Assembly (NCBI GenBank): GCA_039000515.1
Contig: JBCFYV010011172.1
Location: forward strand, 70,381,941-70,445,940
DNA from: Timema cristinae
Lineage: Eukaryota > Arthropoda > Insecta > Phasmatodea > Timematidae
Direction of reading: 5' to 3'
DNA: 64,000 nucleotides
Part shown: one piece after another, positions 23,157 to 35,126 of the stretch
How the letters are laid out: the number at the start of each line of letters is the position of its first letter
Position numbering within the stretch: position 1 is the first letter of the stretch
Position numbers and translations under genes: made by a program
The notes under the pieces: generated by a model
What the model saw: only the letters and a program-made list of their open reading frames with translations
What the model was told of the DNA's origin: nothing
Database searches by the model: none

Positions 23157-23410
23157 AACCCACCTCGGTGGTGTAGTTGGCTAACACGCTACTTTTGTGT
23201 TGAGCTAGACCACAGAGGATAGGAAGAGTTGAGGTTCGAATCTCGGTCGAGTGAACTGAGGTGAATTTTCCTAAATAGTTTTTCACTCTCCCTCCACACA
23301 AGTGTGGGTTCACTTCCTCTAAATTCAACCTTTCATATTCCCAACACATTACCTAGTGTAATTAGTATTTAGGCGTACAACCCGAATGGGTAGTAAGATG
23401 TAGTGCTAAA
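23157..23410 (+). repeat. tRNA-derived SINE inside Harbinger copy 1
   Basis: Main family: cacctcggtggtgtagttgg, gaggttcgaatctcggtcga, and the tail aacccgaatgggtagtaaga. The same insertion is present in copy 2 (38,608-38,862, reversed), so it predates the duplication. Confidence 0.88.
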
Positions 23411-23783
23411 AAAAATCTCTAATACATTATTATTATTACTATGGTACTTTGGTGTCAACGTGCTTGGTTACAGTACCTGTAATCTGAGGCAGGAAAACAT
23501 CCAGGTTTACAACTCCAGTAACAGTAAAAGAAAATTAAAATAGTCGATTTCAAAATTATTTATTAGCCCTCGCTGGCAAGGACCACAATCATCATGGTTT
23601 TTAACACACAATATTTATAATATAAACATGATATTATGTTCTCTCTAACGATCAGTGTCAGAGCAGCTTGTATTATGTTTTGTCATGCTTGGCACAGAGT
23701 GTATCATGGCCCGCCAGTACAGTCTGTGTAAAGTTTGTGTCTTGATATTGTACAAGTATAAACACTAAAATAAATAATTCACT

Positions 23784-24017
23784 TTTGTGGCCACATGGTC
23801 TACAATATCAAACTCACAAAAAAACTAGACTGCTGAAGATAGGGAGATCATGGTTTGAATCCCAGGCAAGTCTAACGAGGGTGGTCTTTTGTAAATGGTT
23901 TTTTCCCTTTTTCCTTGCAAATGTGTATACACTATTTAATCCAAACTTCCTCATCCCAGAAACAGTGTGATCAGTATGTATGCATATAACCTGACCAGAT
24001 AGTACGACAGTGCTAAA
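23784..24017 (+). repeat. Diverged SINE inside Harbinger copy 1
   Basis: The head ttgtggccacatggtctaca, the B box catggtttgaatcccaggc, the body and a degraded tail aacctgaccagatagtacga. It is shared with copy 2 at 38,003-38,236. Confidence 0.75.
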
Positions 24018-24419
24018 TCGACAAGATTGTGTATATGATCGGTGATAAAGATCGTACAACTAATTGTGTGTGGATTTCTTATTAGAAAGTTTAAAATGTA
24101 AGAATTTAGAGTTGAATTTACGTAACAATATATCCACCTTAGCATAAAGGGATTAAAAATCTACTCTGCTGAGTAGAACGAAAATAATAGTTTCCTCTCT
24201 CTCCTTGGGAAATATATTTAGCATCAAAATGAGCAGTGATAACCTGCTAGTTTCCACCATTCTCCATTTCATTAGAGGTCTGTAAGGTCAAGATAATGGA
24301 TGTCCACATTTGGTACGTGTGTTGATACAAGAAGTCTGCTCCTAACGGAACATGTAACCAGCTATATATAGTAACATTACCGATGTTTTGATTCGCCCGC
24401 CACAATGATTTTAATAAGG

Positions 24420-25470
24420 TTCCAACTGTAATAGTCCATGTGGTGAAGCCCAGACTCTCAGATGGACCCCCGGGGCTCTGGACAGGGATGTGGGTGCAGC
24501 CTCTTCGATATGAAACTCCAGGGAAGTTGGCCTAGTCATAGAACAGCATTCGCACAGCTCCTAGTTCATCTTCTGTGGTGGGAAACCACACCACATGTTG
24601 CATGTTTTGGGCCAACCAAATTTATATTTTCTTAACAACACGCGATACCGTTGACTGGTCAACATTGTAGGCCTACTTTTCTCCGCCAACAGTCTAAAAA
24701 TGGAAGAACAAAGTTACTAGCCAATTTTAAAAAATTATAAGAATAGATATGTCTGTAGTCCGACCTAGGCCTACTGTGATTTTTTTAGAGGTAAGGTTAT
24801 TTTGGATTTTATATATATACAAAAAATCAATATTAAATGTCAACCAAAATCCCAATTGCTACTGTATGTCACAAAACAATCAATTAGCCTATTTGCTTCA
24901 ATTACATAATTAAAAACAATGGCAGAAATATGTTGTCAGTAAATAATACAAGTCCTAATATTAATTAACTTTATATACTGATGCTAAATTAATCTTAACT
25001 AACACATTACAAAAACAAACATGAAAATTTATTAATGTATTCAATCCAAAAATTTTAATTAGTTGTTCATTCTTTAAAAAAAAGTTAATAACAATGTTTT
25101 TTGTAAGTTTAGTAATAATAAATAATATAACTTTAAAAAAAGTATATTTATAATTTGGTATTAACTTACTTGTAAGCATTCCGTGGCATAAAACTGAAGG
25201 GTGGTCAACATTTGTTGTAAATGAAGCAGTGGAAGTCATCGTTGTGTTTCGGGATTGTCAATTTTCAACGTAGGGAAGTTATCTTGTCATGCAACTTCCT
25301 TCTAAAATAGAAAATATTTTACGAAATTGTTCGTCAGAATAAGCCTAACAGGTATCCTGGAAATCCCTAACATGCCTCCGTTAAATCACAACAACTTTAT
25401 TAGCCTCTTCTTCAAAATAGTCGTCGATAACGTCTAAATACGTGACAATCCGGTAGTCATGTAGCGCCAT
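24420..25470 (-). pseudogene. PIF/Harbinger transposase relic, copy 1
   Basis: Exon 1 runs from an ATG at 25,470 to the donor at 25,170 (ttacaa/gtaagt). Exon 2 starts at 24,693 after tttttag and runs to about 24,420. Readable blocks are YSDEQFRKIF, a TLQFYDTECLQ-type block, then NVDQSTVSRVVKKISIWLA (the HTH typical of HARBI1-like transposases), VVWFPTTEDELGAVRMLFYD, and a degraded FPGV....GCTHIPVQSPGG. The last block is the motif around the first catalytic Asp, with the Asp itself missing. Several stops in exon 1 and a TAG just before the HTH are shared with copy 2. The gene was therefore dead before the copies separated, or the true splicing differs. Antisense to the Myb/SANT gene. Confidence 0.75.
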
Positions 25471-25795
25471 ATTTTCTTGACAACACAAAACAAAATAACA
25501 TATGTTTGACATCTCTATTGCTCATGCGCGCCACGCTGGGGTAGCCCTGTGTATAAGGGATAGGAGTAAACCTATGTATAAGGGATAGGAGTAAAGCAGA
25601 AGGCTGGTCGGGACCAACGTTTGGAATTACTCAAGCACGCGCCCGCGCGCTTGAGAATTACTCAGGAGCGCGCACGCGCGCTCGTCCTAGCAAGCAAATC
25701 ATCCGTCCTCCGCCTTTACTCCTTCTCCGCCTTTACTCCTTCTCCGCCTTTACTCCTACTCGTTCTTGCATACGGGCCTTAATCGTACATGAATA

Positions 25796-26312
25796 AAAAA
25801 GCTTAGAACATGGAAATGATCGTTAAGTTACGAATATAGCCACTCAGCCAGGTGAATGTGGTTGGAGTGAGATATCTCAGAACTGTATGTAGAAAAACTC
25901 GTATGGAAAGAGTCAGTAATGAATGTGTGCTGAAGATGTACGGTTTGAAAGGGAACCCAATACGTCTATGTGAAAGAAGTGTCCTACGTTTGTTTGAGCA
26001 TGTTGAGAGGATTAGTGTGGATTGACTGACGAAGCAAAAATGTGAGAGTAGAGTGTGTGGATCAAAAGGCAGGAAGGAGTAAGCCATGTAAGACGTGGTT
26101 AAATGTTGTAGACGAATTTGTGGAAAAGAGAAACATTAAGAGTTTTAAGAATAAGAACGCATGTGTGACTCGGTATATTGATGTTGTTGAAGGATAGGGA
26201 AGTGTGGATAAAGTTAGTGAGGATGGAGTTGTTTTTTGAATTAGATGAACAGTTTCTTGATTACACCGTAAGGGAACAAAGTGATTATGTGCGTATGTAT
26301 GTATGTATGTGT
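25796..26312 (+). pseudogene. LINE 3' end (RTE-like), fragment
   Basis: Frame fragments RSVLRLFEHVERISVD, LTKQ and VCGSKGR match the C-terminus of the LINE at 60,466 (RSFLGWFRHVERLSVDRL...). The fragment ends in the same short 3' UTR (ccgtaagggaacaaagtgat) and a (gtat)n tail. It is 5'-truncated, with stops and frameshifts. Confidence 0.75.
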
Positions 26313-26336
26313 GATGGTCAACTACATGCCTGAGGA

Positions 26337-26594
26337 CCCGCCTCGGTGGCGTAGTTGGCTAACGCGCTAGTCGTGTTGAGCTCGACTGCTGAGGATGGGG
26401 AGATCGAGGTTCGAATCTAGGTCGGGTGAACTGGGGGTGGTTTTTCCTAAATGGTTTTCCACTCTCCCTCCACGCAAATGTGGGTTCACTTCCTCTAATT
26501 TAACCTTCCCAATTCCTAATCTATTACCTTAATTAGTTCTTAAAGCGTATAACCCGAACGGTTAGTAAGACGCGATGCTAAATAATAATAATAA
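26337..26594 (+). mobile_element. Young tRNA-derived SINE with 12-bp TSD
   Basis: Near-consensus main-family copy: cgcctcggtggcgtagttgg, gaggttcgaatctaggtcgg, and a tail aacccgaacggttagtaaga with an AAT run. It is flanked by tacatgcctgag at 26,323-26,334 and 26,595-26,606. It lies in the spacer between the two Harbinger copies. Confidence 0.93.
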
Positions 26595-26606
26595 TACATG
26601 CCTGAG

Positions 26607-26978
26607 AGCTCGGGAATTGGGTAGTGAGCAAGTTTTTTTATTGACCACTAAGTTATTGTAATTTTAGGTTACTAAACGGACTATTTCCACTGTGTTCTGT
26701 TCGTTATAATAATATACAAATTGAGCTTGTCGCCATCATCTGTCCTGTCTTTCCTGTATTTTTGCAAAATGTAGATAATTATTTTTAGTCTGAAAATTTT
26801 AAATTTTCACTGTCTATTGAGTGTGTCATTCACAAACTGAGCCTATATGACTTTCTAAAGCAAATATGGCTCTCAGAAATGTTCTAGATTTGGCTCACTG
26901 GAAAAATGGTATGCACATATGGACATAGCTCAGCTTGGAGCTCAGTTCAACGCAAGCCTCTATAACCGTTAGAGTTAT
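26607..26978. other. Spacer, no supported feature
   Basis: Unique-looking sequence up to the left terminus of Harbinger copy 2. Confidence 0.5.
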
Positions 26979-27240
26979 ATGGCCCGTATGCAAGAACGAG
27001 TAGGAGTAAAGGCGGAGAAGGAGTAAAGGCGGAGGACGGTTGATTTACTTGCTAGGACGAGCGCGCGGGCGCGGGCTTGAGTAATTCCAAAGGTTGGTCC
27101 CGACCAGCCTTCTGCTTTACTCCTATCCCTTATACATAGGTTTACTCCTATCCCTTATACACAGGGCTACCCCAGCGCGGCGCGCATGAGCAATAGAGAT
27201 GTCAAACATCTGTTATTTTGTTTTGTGTTGTCAAGAAAAT

Positions 27241-28173
27241 ATGGTGCTACATGACTACCGGATTGTCACGTATTTAGACGTTATCGACGACTATTTTGAA
27301 GAAGAGGCTAATAAAGTTGTTGTGATTTAACGGAGGCATGTTAGGGATTTCCAGGATACCTGTTAGGCTTATTCTGACGAACAATTTCGTAAAATATTTT
27401 CTATTTTCGAAGAAAGTTTTGTATGGCAAGATATCTTCCCTATGTTGGAAATTGACAATCCCGAAACACAACGATGACTTCCACTGCTTCATTTACAACA
27501 AATGTTGACCACCCTTCAGTTTTATGACACGGAATGCTTACAAGTAAGTTAATACCAAATTATAAATGTATTTTTTTTAAGGTTATATTATTTATTATTA
27601 CTAAACTTACAAAAAACATTGTTATTTTTTTTTTTTAAGAATGAACAACTAATTTAAATTTTTGGATTGAATACATTAATAAATTTTCATGTTTGTTTTT
27701 GTAATGTGTTAGTTAAGATTAATTTAGCATCAGTATATAAGTTTAATTAATATTAGGACTTGTATTATTTACTGACAACATATTTCTTCCATTGTTTTTA
27801 ATTATGTAATTGAAGCAAATAGGCTAATTGATTGTTTTGTGACATACAGTAGCAATTGGGATTTTGGTTTACATTTAATATTGATTTTTTGTATATATAT
27901 AAAATCCAAAATAACCTTATCTCTAAAAAAATCACAGTAGGCCTAGGTCGGACTACAGACATATCTATTCTTATAATTTTTTAAAATTGGCTAGTAACTT
28001 TGTTCTTCCATTTTTAGGTTGTTGGCGGAGAAATGTAGGCCTACAATGTTGACCAGTCAACGGTATCGCGTGTCGTCAAGAAAATATCAATTTGGTTGGC
28101 CCAAAACATGCAACACGTGGTGTGGTTTCCCACCACAGAAGTTGAACTGGGAGCTGTGCGAATGCTGTTCTAT
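27241..28173 (+). pseudogene. PIF/Harbinger transposase relic, copy 2, 5' part
   Basis: Exon 1 is 27,241-27,543 (ttacaa/gtaagt). The intron ends with tttttag at 28,017, and exon 2 opens at 28,018. It reads VVGGEM, a stop, then AYNVDQSTVSRVVKKISIW. Exon 1 holds the shared stops and recognisable YSDEQFRKIF and ESFVWQDIFPML stretches. Exon 2 is cut after MLFYD by the P-like insertion. The remainder (FPGV....GCTHIPVQSPGG) resumes at about 37,490-37,560 on the far side of the insert. The catalytic core is incomplete, so the relic is non-functional. Confidence 0.75.
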
Positions 28174-28214
28174 GACTAGGCCACAGACAAAGAAATAACA
28201 GATACACAGCCCCT

Positions 28215-29580
28215 AGGTTAAAAATGTTGCACTCCTTTTCGAGGCTTTACTCCTTCAACGTTGGGATCGCTAGGTGCGACCCCCAGTGACTACAGCGCAA
28301 TCAAGTGAGCATTTTGTAAACGACTCACTTTAAACTAGAATGTACTAGAAGGCAGATACAAAATATGAGCTCCTGTCGGCTGGCGGTCACCGAGAAAGCT
28401 TCAGGTAGCGCCCTCCTCCATCTCTAACCCCCCACACCCTCGTCATAAGTACCCTAATCCTGCCACACAAATAAGTTTACTCTGACTGCACATTACAAAG
28501 AAAACTTGAAACACAATGAACCTTTTTTTTTAACTAAGGGACTGGCTGTCAACTGCAATTATTTATTAAGGAGCATTGAGAAGAATTGCAGACGTTTAGA
28601 AATACCAATTTATTTAACTAGTGGTTAGATATTTTCTAATATTGTTTTCAACAAAATGAGGCTGAAAGTTCTGACTAATTAAATAGTTTAAATTTTAATT
28701 ATAAAATGATTTTTAAATGTATGATATCTTCTATAGAACCCCACAAATTGTGACCCTATCAAAACATGACTATTTGATAGAGGAAGGCTAGATACCATAC
28801 CGCGTGGCCACCAATGCCGGTCTATAATATCTATTTGATGCTATGTATTTAAAATCATTAATGTATACTTGAAATAATTTAAAAACTGGTAATTTCCCGG
28901 TGTAAATTAAAATTCCCACACTTAAGTAATTAAAGTTAAAACAAAAATATTGGGATGGTTTTAAATAGTTTTAAGGGTCTCTGTTATTTAAAATTGCGTA
29001 GTAAATACTAAAGTTAAATTATTGTATTTTGTGTGAGTACTTATCTTAAAAGTTAGCAAGCTTTCTTTTATGAATTACTAGCAATCCTGCACGACATTGT
29101 CCGTGACCCCTTGTGGCATAAGAATTATATATACATCCCTCCCCCCCATGGTACCCGCATCTCTGAAACGTAATTCTAAAACAGAAAATATTTTCTTCAA
29201 AAATTTGTTTAAAATATCACAATTAAAAAGATAATTGAAAATCTAAAAATCTTGCTCCAAGATGCAATCTTCCTTTTATTATCATAAACTATGATGTAAC
29301 ATTGTGGCTAATAAAATACGGCTATAGGCTATTCTAGTCCATTAATTTATTGATGTCACCTTTCAGGGTAAACCGATTGTTGGTTACATAGATATTATTT
29401 TTATACGTGAGATACAAAATAAATAGGTATCTCAAAAGGATTTACTATTTAACATATTTTGTTATTAAATGAATGGTTTTTAAATAGTAGCTAACGAATA
29501 TGAAACCATACACATACAATTTTAACGTTTTTTATCATCACAAATTAAGATTATATACTTTTTAGTTTTACCGTTCGATC
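28215..29580. other. P-like element interior, no recognised coding
   Basis: Subterminal sequence containing a cgctaggtgcgacc motif that recurs near 31,485, then AT-rich sequence. Confidence 0.45.
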
Positions 29581-29590
29581 TTTTAAATTT

Positions 29591-29806
29591 GCTGGTTATC
29601 TTGCACACAAGATAGAGCGGAAATTTCACTGTAAACTCTGCATGAAAACATTAACAAAGTGTGATGCCAGCATGGAGTCATGGCATTATTATTAAATTAT
29701 TCATAGGGCATATCTCAATAAAGGGTATGATGACTTAAGGAATCTCAAATCCCCTACAGATATGTTCACACACATTTCCTAGCAACATTTATTGAGCAAT
29801 TTCCTT
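29591..29806 (+). pseudogene. Possible P-type transposase C-terminal relic
   Basis: A + strand frame reads AGYLAHKIERKFHCKLCMKT, a short gap, then, after a stop, YLNKGYDDLRNLKSPTDMF. This layout (aGY.a.kl.kk..C..C...l followed by L..l...gGL..Ps.dv) resembles the C-terminal region of P-element/THAP9-type transposases. At least two in-frame stops are present and no upstream catalytic region was recognised. It lies 1.4 kb inside a transposon whose TIR and TSD are compatible with that superfamily, which supports the reading. The identification is by motif memory and is moderate only. Confidence 0.45.
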
Positions 29807-31180
29807 ATGTGCAACACAAAGAAGGTATTGTACATACAATGTTAGGAAAGGCACTGAAGAAAATAAGGATAATATAGCCTCATTAACTGAGGCAATGCAA
29901 AAAGCACAATCTATTTTGCATAAAGCCACCTCCTTAAAGTTAGAATCCACAATCACGTGTTGTGGACTGCAAAGGAGAATATTTAATGTTTAGGGAAACA
30001 GACGCAGGAATTATGGAACATATTACACCAATAATCTCATCTCATTGAGTGAAATTTGGAGAGTTGAGTACTTGTGACTTTAAGCTGATTTTGATCCCAA
30101 TTAAATGTAATAAATTAACTGTGTTTTGACATATTTCTATGAATCTAGACTCTGGTCTCCAAATTAATATTTGTAGCGTGTTACATTTTGAAACGTTGAA
30201 ATAATGTAAGAATTTATAAGTAGTAGTATTGAATGATTGTGATCGTTTTACAAACAAAACCAGCTGTTCGGCTTAAGCTTTAGGTTATCAACTTTGGTTT
30301 TTAAATAGTAGGCTTGGATAGTAGATATGTTTCAATAAAACACTTTAGTAGTTAAAGTGTGTAAAAGCTCAAATATGCATCGGTTTCTAACTAAACAGTC
30401 TTCATAAAACTATAGAACTATAGTTGATAGGTTAAAAATAAATACAATATCCAAATAATTGGACATTATGACTGTATAAACTCAAAAACTTACATTAAGT
30501 TGCCAATGTAATATTTACTACTTCTTGCATCTTAAATTGTGATTATTTTACTCCATAGTGCCATTGAGCCTTTAGTTGAAAGTAGTTTTAAGAATGTCTA
30601 GAAATGTGTTTGCACCATTGAAGCGTATAAGACTATGATTTGTGCTCATCTTTACGTAAATAGACACTTTTTACTTTCTCTCGACACCTTTAAAAGAAAA
30701 GTACTTTGCTCGTAAGAAAGATCAAAATGTTGATAATTGTAAACCCTCCCTCCCCCCGAAACGGTGTTGGTTTTCGATGCCGTCTACCTGTATGTCTACA
30801 TTCAGAACTAAAGCCGACATCATTTTACTGATCAGGCTAAAACTCAGTATATATGGTTTTATAAGGTTCCCTCGAGGAGTTTTGGGAGTTAGATATCTTA
30901 CCCTATAATTGAGGGTAGTTTAGTAAAGGTAAAAAAGAGAGAAAACAAGCTATCTCTAAATCCACTGTAACGATTTTTATTAAATTTCGTATATGGGTAA
31001 TGTTTATTATCATAAGTTAATCATCCCATAAACATAAATTTAAGGGTAATTTACATAAGTAAGTATTGCCAATTTTAATCATATATTTGCAAGTATTTGA
31101 AACACGAAATAAATCAATATTGTAAGATTGTAACAAAATTAAAATTAAAAAAACCTTTAATTGAAATATATTTTTATAAA
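29807..31180. other. P-like element interior, AT-rich
   Basis: No further coding, tail or TIR motif recognised. The minus-strand 71-codon frame at 30,042-30,257 has no domain. Confidence 0.45.
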
Positions 31181-31187
31181 ACCAATA

Positions 31188-31676
31188 GGGGGCTGTTCAT
31201 AAATTACGTAAGGATATTTTTTCATTACTTTGACCCCTCTTACTCCCCAAATCTCCCTACTTAAGGAATTGTAAGATTTCTCGTTCCCTCCTCTCCCCTG
31301 ACTGATCTTACGTAATTTTCTTACAATTTGGTAAATTATATTATTTTATACAAAAGGATTCGTGATGGGAAATTATAAAATATTTATCACAGTAAAATTA
31401 GGTTTAAAACAACATAAATAAATGACAGTTTATAGTTATGTATAGTTGTGTACGTCTATAGGCAATGATTCAGCGCCATCTGTCGTCGCTAGGTGCAACC
31501 TTTTTGACTGCACATCTGTAAAAGTGTGTTTTTTTGTTTTTTTTTTAGATTTGGTCTAACCATAAACGTTTATAAAATCCTTAGTTAAGATGGAATCTGC
31601 CCACCCCCACGAAAACTTAAGAAATTACTGATCACTCCCACCCAAAAAATCCTTACGTAATTCTTGAAAGGTCCCC
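31188..31676. mobile_element. MITE with ttacgtaagga inverted ends
   Basis: The left end is gggggctgttcataaattac then gtaaggat. The right end's reverse complement is ggggacctttcaagaattac then gtaaggat. No transposase between them and no clean TSD. Related termini occur at 345 and 50,810. Confidence 0.7.
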
Positions 31677-31679
31677 AGT

Positions 31680-32830
31680 TTCCGAGCCATTGGCAAATAT
31701 TAAAAAAAAAAAATTAGGTCTCAGAAAACGGAGTTTATAATTCGTCTTTTTGATGAAAATATGTAAAATCTGTAAAATCTGGATAATGAACCATACGTTT
31801 CTTTCATTTATGCCTCTTGGTGGAATGTGATGGCCATTTTTTCCATCATGTTTCTGTAAAAATGTATATTATCTGGTTTCATAAATATTACAAGTTTTAA
31901 GTAAATGTTTCCATTTTTAGACAGAATAGAGAGAAAGTCTATTTGGTGCACCAAACCATTTATTTATTGAGGTAGGTCTAGTTATTAGCCTTAATAATAT
32001 GGACACAAGTTAATATTATACAACTTATAAATCTGTTTGTAGTTTCGTCTTAGTAGATACCAAAACAAATATCATAGAAGAACCATCTATTGAAAACATT
32101 TATCTAAGGTTAATTTCGGCCAAATAGTCCATTTCAACTGCTATTTAAAAATATATCTAAATATTAGAAGTATAAAGCACAAATATAAGGATGTATTATG
32201 TTTTCGCTCTTATATTAAACTAAATATTGATTTAATAATATTAACATGAATCTGGATATACGGGGATGAGACATTATTGCTTTCAATTCCAAACTACAGG
32301 GCCAATTATGCCCGTAGAGACAATAAATTAGGTGGGGGAGTTTGTGGTTTTGTTAGAAGAGCTTAATGGTTTCAAACATGGACATTTGAAACTTTTAGTA
32401 AAGGTTCCTTATTGGCTATAGACCAGAGATAAGACAGAATTTTGTGAAATTCAACCACCTTTAAGAGATAAAAAAGGGCGTTCAAAAGTTTTTCAAAATC
32501 ACTGAGCATGCATTTTTTGAACTAGTGGACATAGAGCCTTGAAATTTAAAATTAATGTTTCTGTATAGAAATGGGGAAAATATTTTTTAGTGTTTTTCAA
32601 ATTTAATCACCTAAATGGTGTAAAAGAGGGAACAAGGGGCAATAAATTCTATGTCCTCCAATCAAGATGAAATTTGATATATGGAGGGTTATCGGGTCGC
32701 AGAATACTAATATGAAATTAATTTATGTACGGCAACCACACGATGATTCCCGAGGTGCGTTGGTAAAAATGTGTGTTCAAGACTACCAAAACTAATATAA
32801 ATAAATATACCAAAACTAATATAAATAAAT
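31680..32830. other. P-like element interior, no supported feature
   Basis: AT-rich. A short direct repeat of accaaaactaatataaataa sits at 32,787-32,830. Confidence 0.45.
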
Positions 32831-32833
32831 ACT

Positions 32834-34960
32834 TTACAGGATGATAGAATATTGAAATTGTGCAGACAACAAATGGGACCACTCCAAATAATTATAAAAG
32901 TATGAACAGTTTTGTTTAATAAGTGCGACTCTGGGACATATGGAAGGGGATATAAACAGAATAAAACCTTTTATGTGTACTAGAATACTTAAATGTGATA
33001 GTCGTTTAGGAGGACAACTCCAAATAACCAAATAAGTCTTAAAAATTGAAATTTCTAAATGATAGTTATAAAAATGAGCTGAAATATTTACAAAACTTAT
33101 AGAAACAACTAATTCCCAGTGTGGCAGAAAATTGAAATGTATAAGTAAATTAAAGGGACATGTAAAATTACTATAAGTCTGTACATTTTTAATTTTAAAT
33201 GAGACCCGGCAGTCGAGGGTGGGGGGAGGGGGTATATGAGGGGTTATAAAAATAAAAACAACTTTTAGCTGTGATAGAATATTTAAATTTGGCAAGTAGG
33301 TAGAGTGAACTTTCAAAATAACCAAATAAATCTTAATATTTGAAATTATAAGTGGAAGTTGAAGAAGTGGTAGGGGAAGGGAGCAGGCTCAACATTTACA
33401 AAAACTAATAAATTCAACTACATTCTGTGTGGTAGAAAACTTAAATTCTTAGGTATACGGACCACTCCAAGTAAACAAAAAAATATGAAATTTTTTAACT
33501 TTAGCTATGGAAAATGGGGGAGGGGGAAGCTATAGCTAGAAATAGCTTTTGAGATGAGGTTGGAAATTAAAATTTGAAAGACAGGTTGAAATAAAACTCC
33601 AGATATCCAAATGAATGTTATAATTTAATATTTTTCAAAGGGGTTTGGAAAAGTGGGTTGACTTCTAATACTTATAAAAGTATTAGAAACAACCTCTTCT
33701 CAGTGTGGTATAAAACTAAAATTCTCCACATAGTCTAAGATACCACTCCAAAAACTATAAGAGTCCAAAATTTTTAAAGTTTATAATAGGAGTCCATAAA
33801 AAAGGGGGGAGTTTAAGAAAGATTAAGTATGGTAGAAAGTCTAAATTTTGCATGCTGGTAGAGGTACGTACGGCTTCAGATAACCAAATAAGTCTTAAAT
33901 GAATAAACTACTTTTATGTGTGATATAAAGCTGGAATTCGTCAAGCAGAGATAGGGACCACACAAATTAACTATAAAGTCTGAACATTTTAAATTTCAAA
34001 ATGAGAATACGGGAAATATGGATGGAGGAGGTTGGGGGATAGGGTGTACTAGTAGGAGGTAGAAAATTTAAATTTGTCAGGGATGTAGAGGGATAACTTC
34101 AAATAACCACAAATACATTTTAAATATTAGTTATTTCTAAGGAGGCTGGTGATATAGAGGGTCTCAAATTTTTTAAACATAAAATACTAAACTACTTCTA
34201 TAAGTGTTAGATGATTGGCATAAGTCAGGTGGGCTTAAAGACCAACTCAAACAGTACCAAGGGCTGAATTATTACCTTTCAAAATGAAGGCTTGGAAAAT
34301 ACGGAGTGAAGGTCCCCTCAAAATATTTACAAAGCTATATAAATACAATTTTTGTAAAGAAATAAGCTTGAAATTTCGCCATGTAATTTAATAATAAAAC
34401 AGGTTTGAGTAGCTAGACGGGGATACATTGTTCACGTTAATTCATTAAAAAAAAAAAAAGCTTATCTAATGCCGCTATGCGCATGACAATATTAAAACAA
34501 CTGTTTACATCACCAAATGAAGAAAATTAAACTATATCTTTCTACTGGAGCGATATATAATTTTTTGCCAAAAAAATTGATGAAAAATACTGCAAATACA
34601 TTGGCATTTTCTCGCGTTTCGTACATTATTGAACAAGTGGAACTTCAAAATTGAAGCCCAAGAAATGGTAGCGCTTAAACTGTATACAACCAAAATATAA
34701 CATTCTTTACGATGTGGTTAGGTTGACATAAGGTAGCCACGGAAAATATCATATAAAATAACCAAATAAGTCTTAAAATTTCAAATTAGAATTTTGGAAG
34801 CTAAGGAGGGTGAGGGTGACAGAGGGGTTTGTAAATGATAGTAAATTGCCATCTTTCCAAAGAAAATATAAATTTTATGCATGAAAGAATATTTAAATTT
34901 GCCCATTTGATAAAACACATAACCATAAAAGTTAGAAAGTTTGGAATTCAAAAATTTACT
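32834..34960. repeat. Ancient degenerate tandem array
   Basis: Recurring but strongly diverged units built from accactccaaataaccaaat, aagtcttaaaatttgaaat, a g-rich tract (ggtgggggaggggg), and tataaaaactactt..gtgtggtagaaa with a tttaaatttgcc block. Spacing of the compact motif is about 130-260 bp. The 163-codon minus-strand frame at 32,834-33,325 is a by-product of these repeats and has no domain. Confidence 0.65.
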
Positions 34961-35012
34961 GCTGGGAAATTGGAGGGGCCTCTAAAATTTCCTAAGCTAT
35001 AAAAACCCAATA

Positions 35013-35126
35013 TGTTCCAAATGCGGGTACACTATATACTCATTAAACCTCCCTCATCCCTAACACAATAGCGTAATTAGTAGCACATAAGCGTATAACT
35101 CGAACGAATACTAAGGCACGATGCTA
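35013..35126 (+). repeat. SINE, 5'-truncated
   Basis: Only the 3' half: gttccaaatgcgggtacact, tagcgtaattagtagcacat, and the tail aactcgaacgaatactaagg. Confidence 0.75.

Larger units (their letters stand above)
19158..25778 (+). mobile_element. PIF/Harbinger transposon, copy 1 (6.6 kb)
   Basis: Termini are ggccggtatgcaagaacga at the left and its near-exact reverse complement at the right (one mismatch in the first 19). They extend imperfectly over about 110 bp because both ends carry tandem ggagtaaaggcggagaa units: two at the left, three at the right. Inside are a Myb/SANT gene on + and a transposase relic on -, the standard two-gene Harbinger layout, arranged convergently. The whole element is repeated in reverse at 26,979-42,784. 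A clean 3-bp TSD (usual for the superfamily) could not be read: the flanks are gtaca and ttaat. Confidence 0.88.

Noticed and set aside
19110..25800. Target-site duplication of Harbinger copy 1 (tcgtaca occurs on both sides)
   Set aside because: The repeat is offset by about 5 bases from the right terminus and is longer than the 3-bp TSD of this superfamily. It could be coincidence.
32834..33325. 163-codon minus frame
   Set aside because: Lies wholly in a degenerate tandem array. Its Phe/Leu/His-rich sequence repeats with the array and has no domain.
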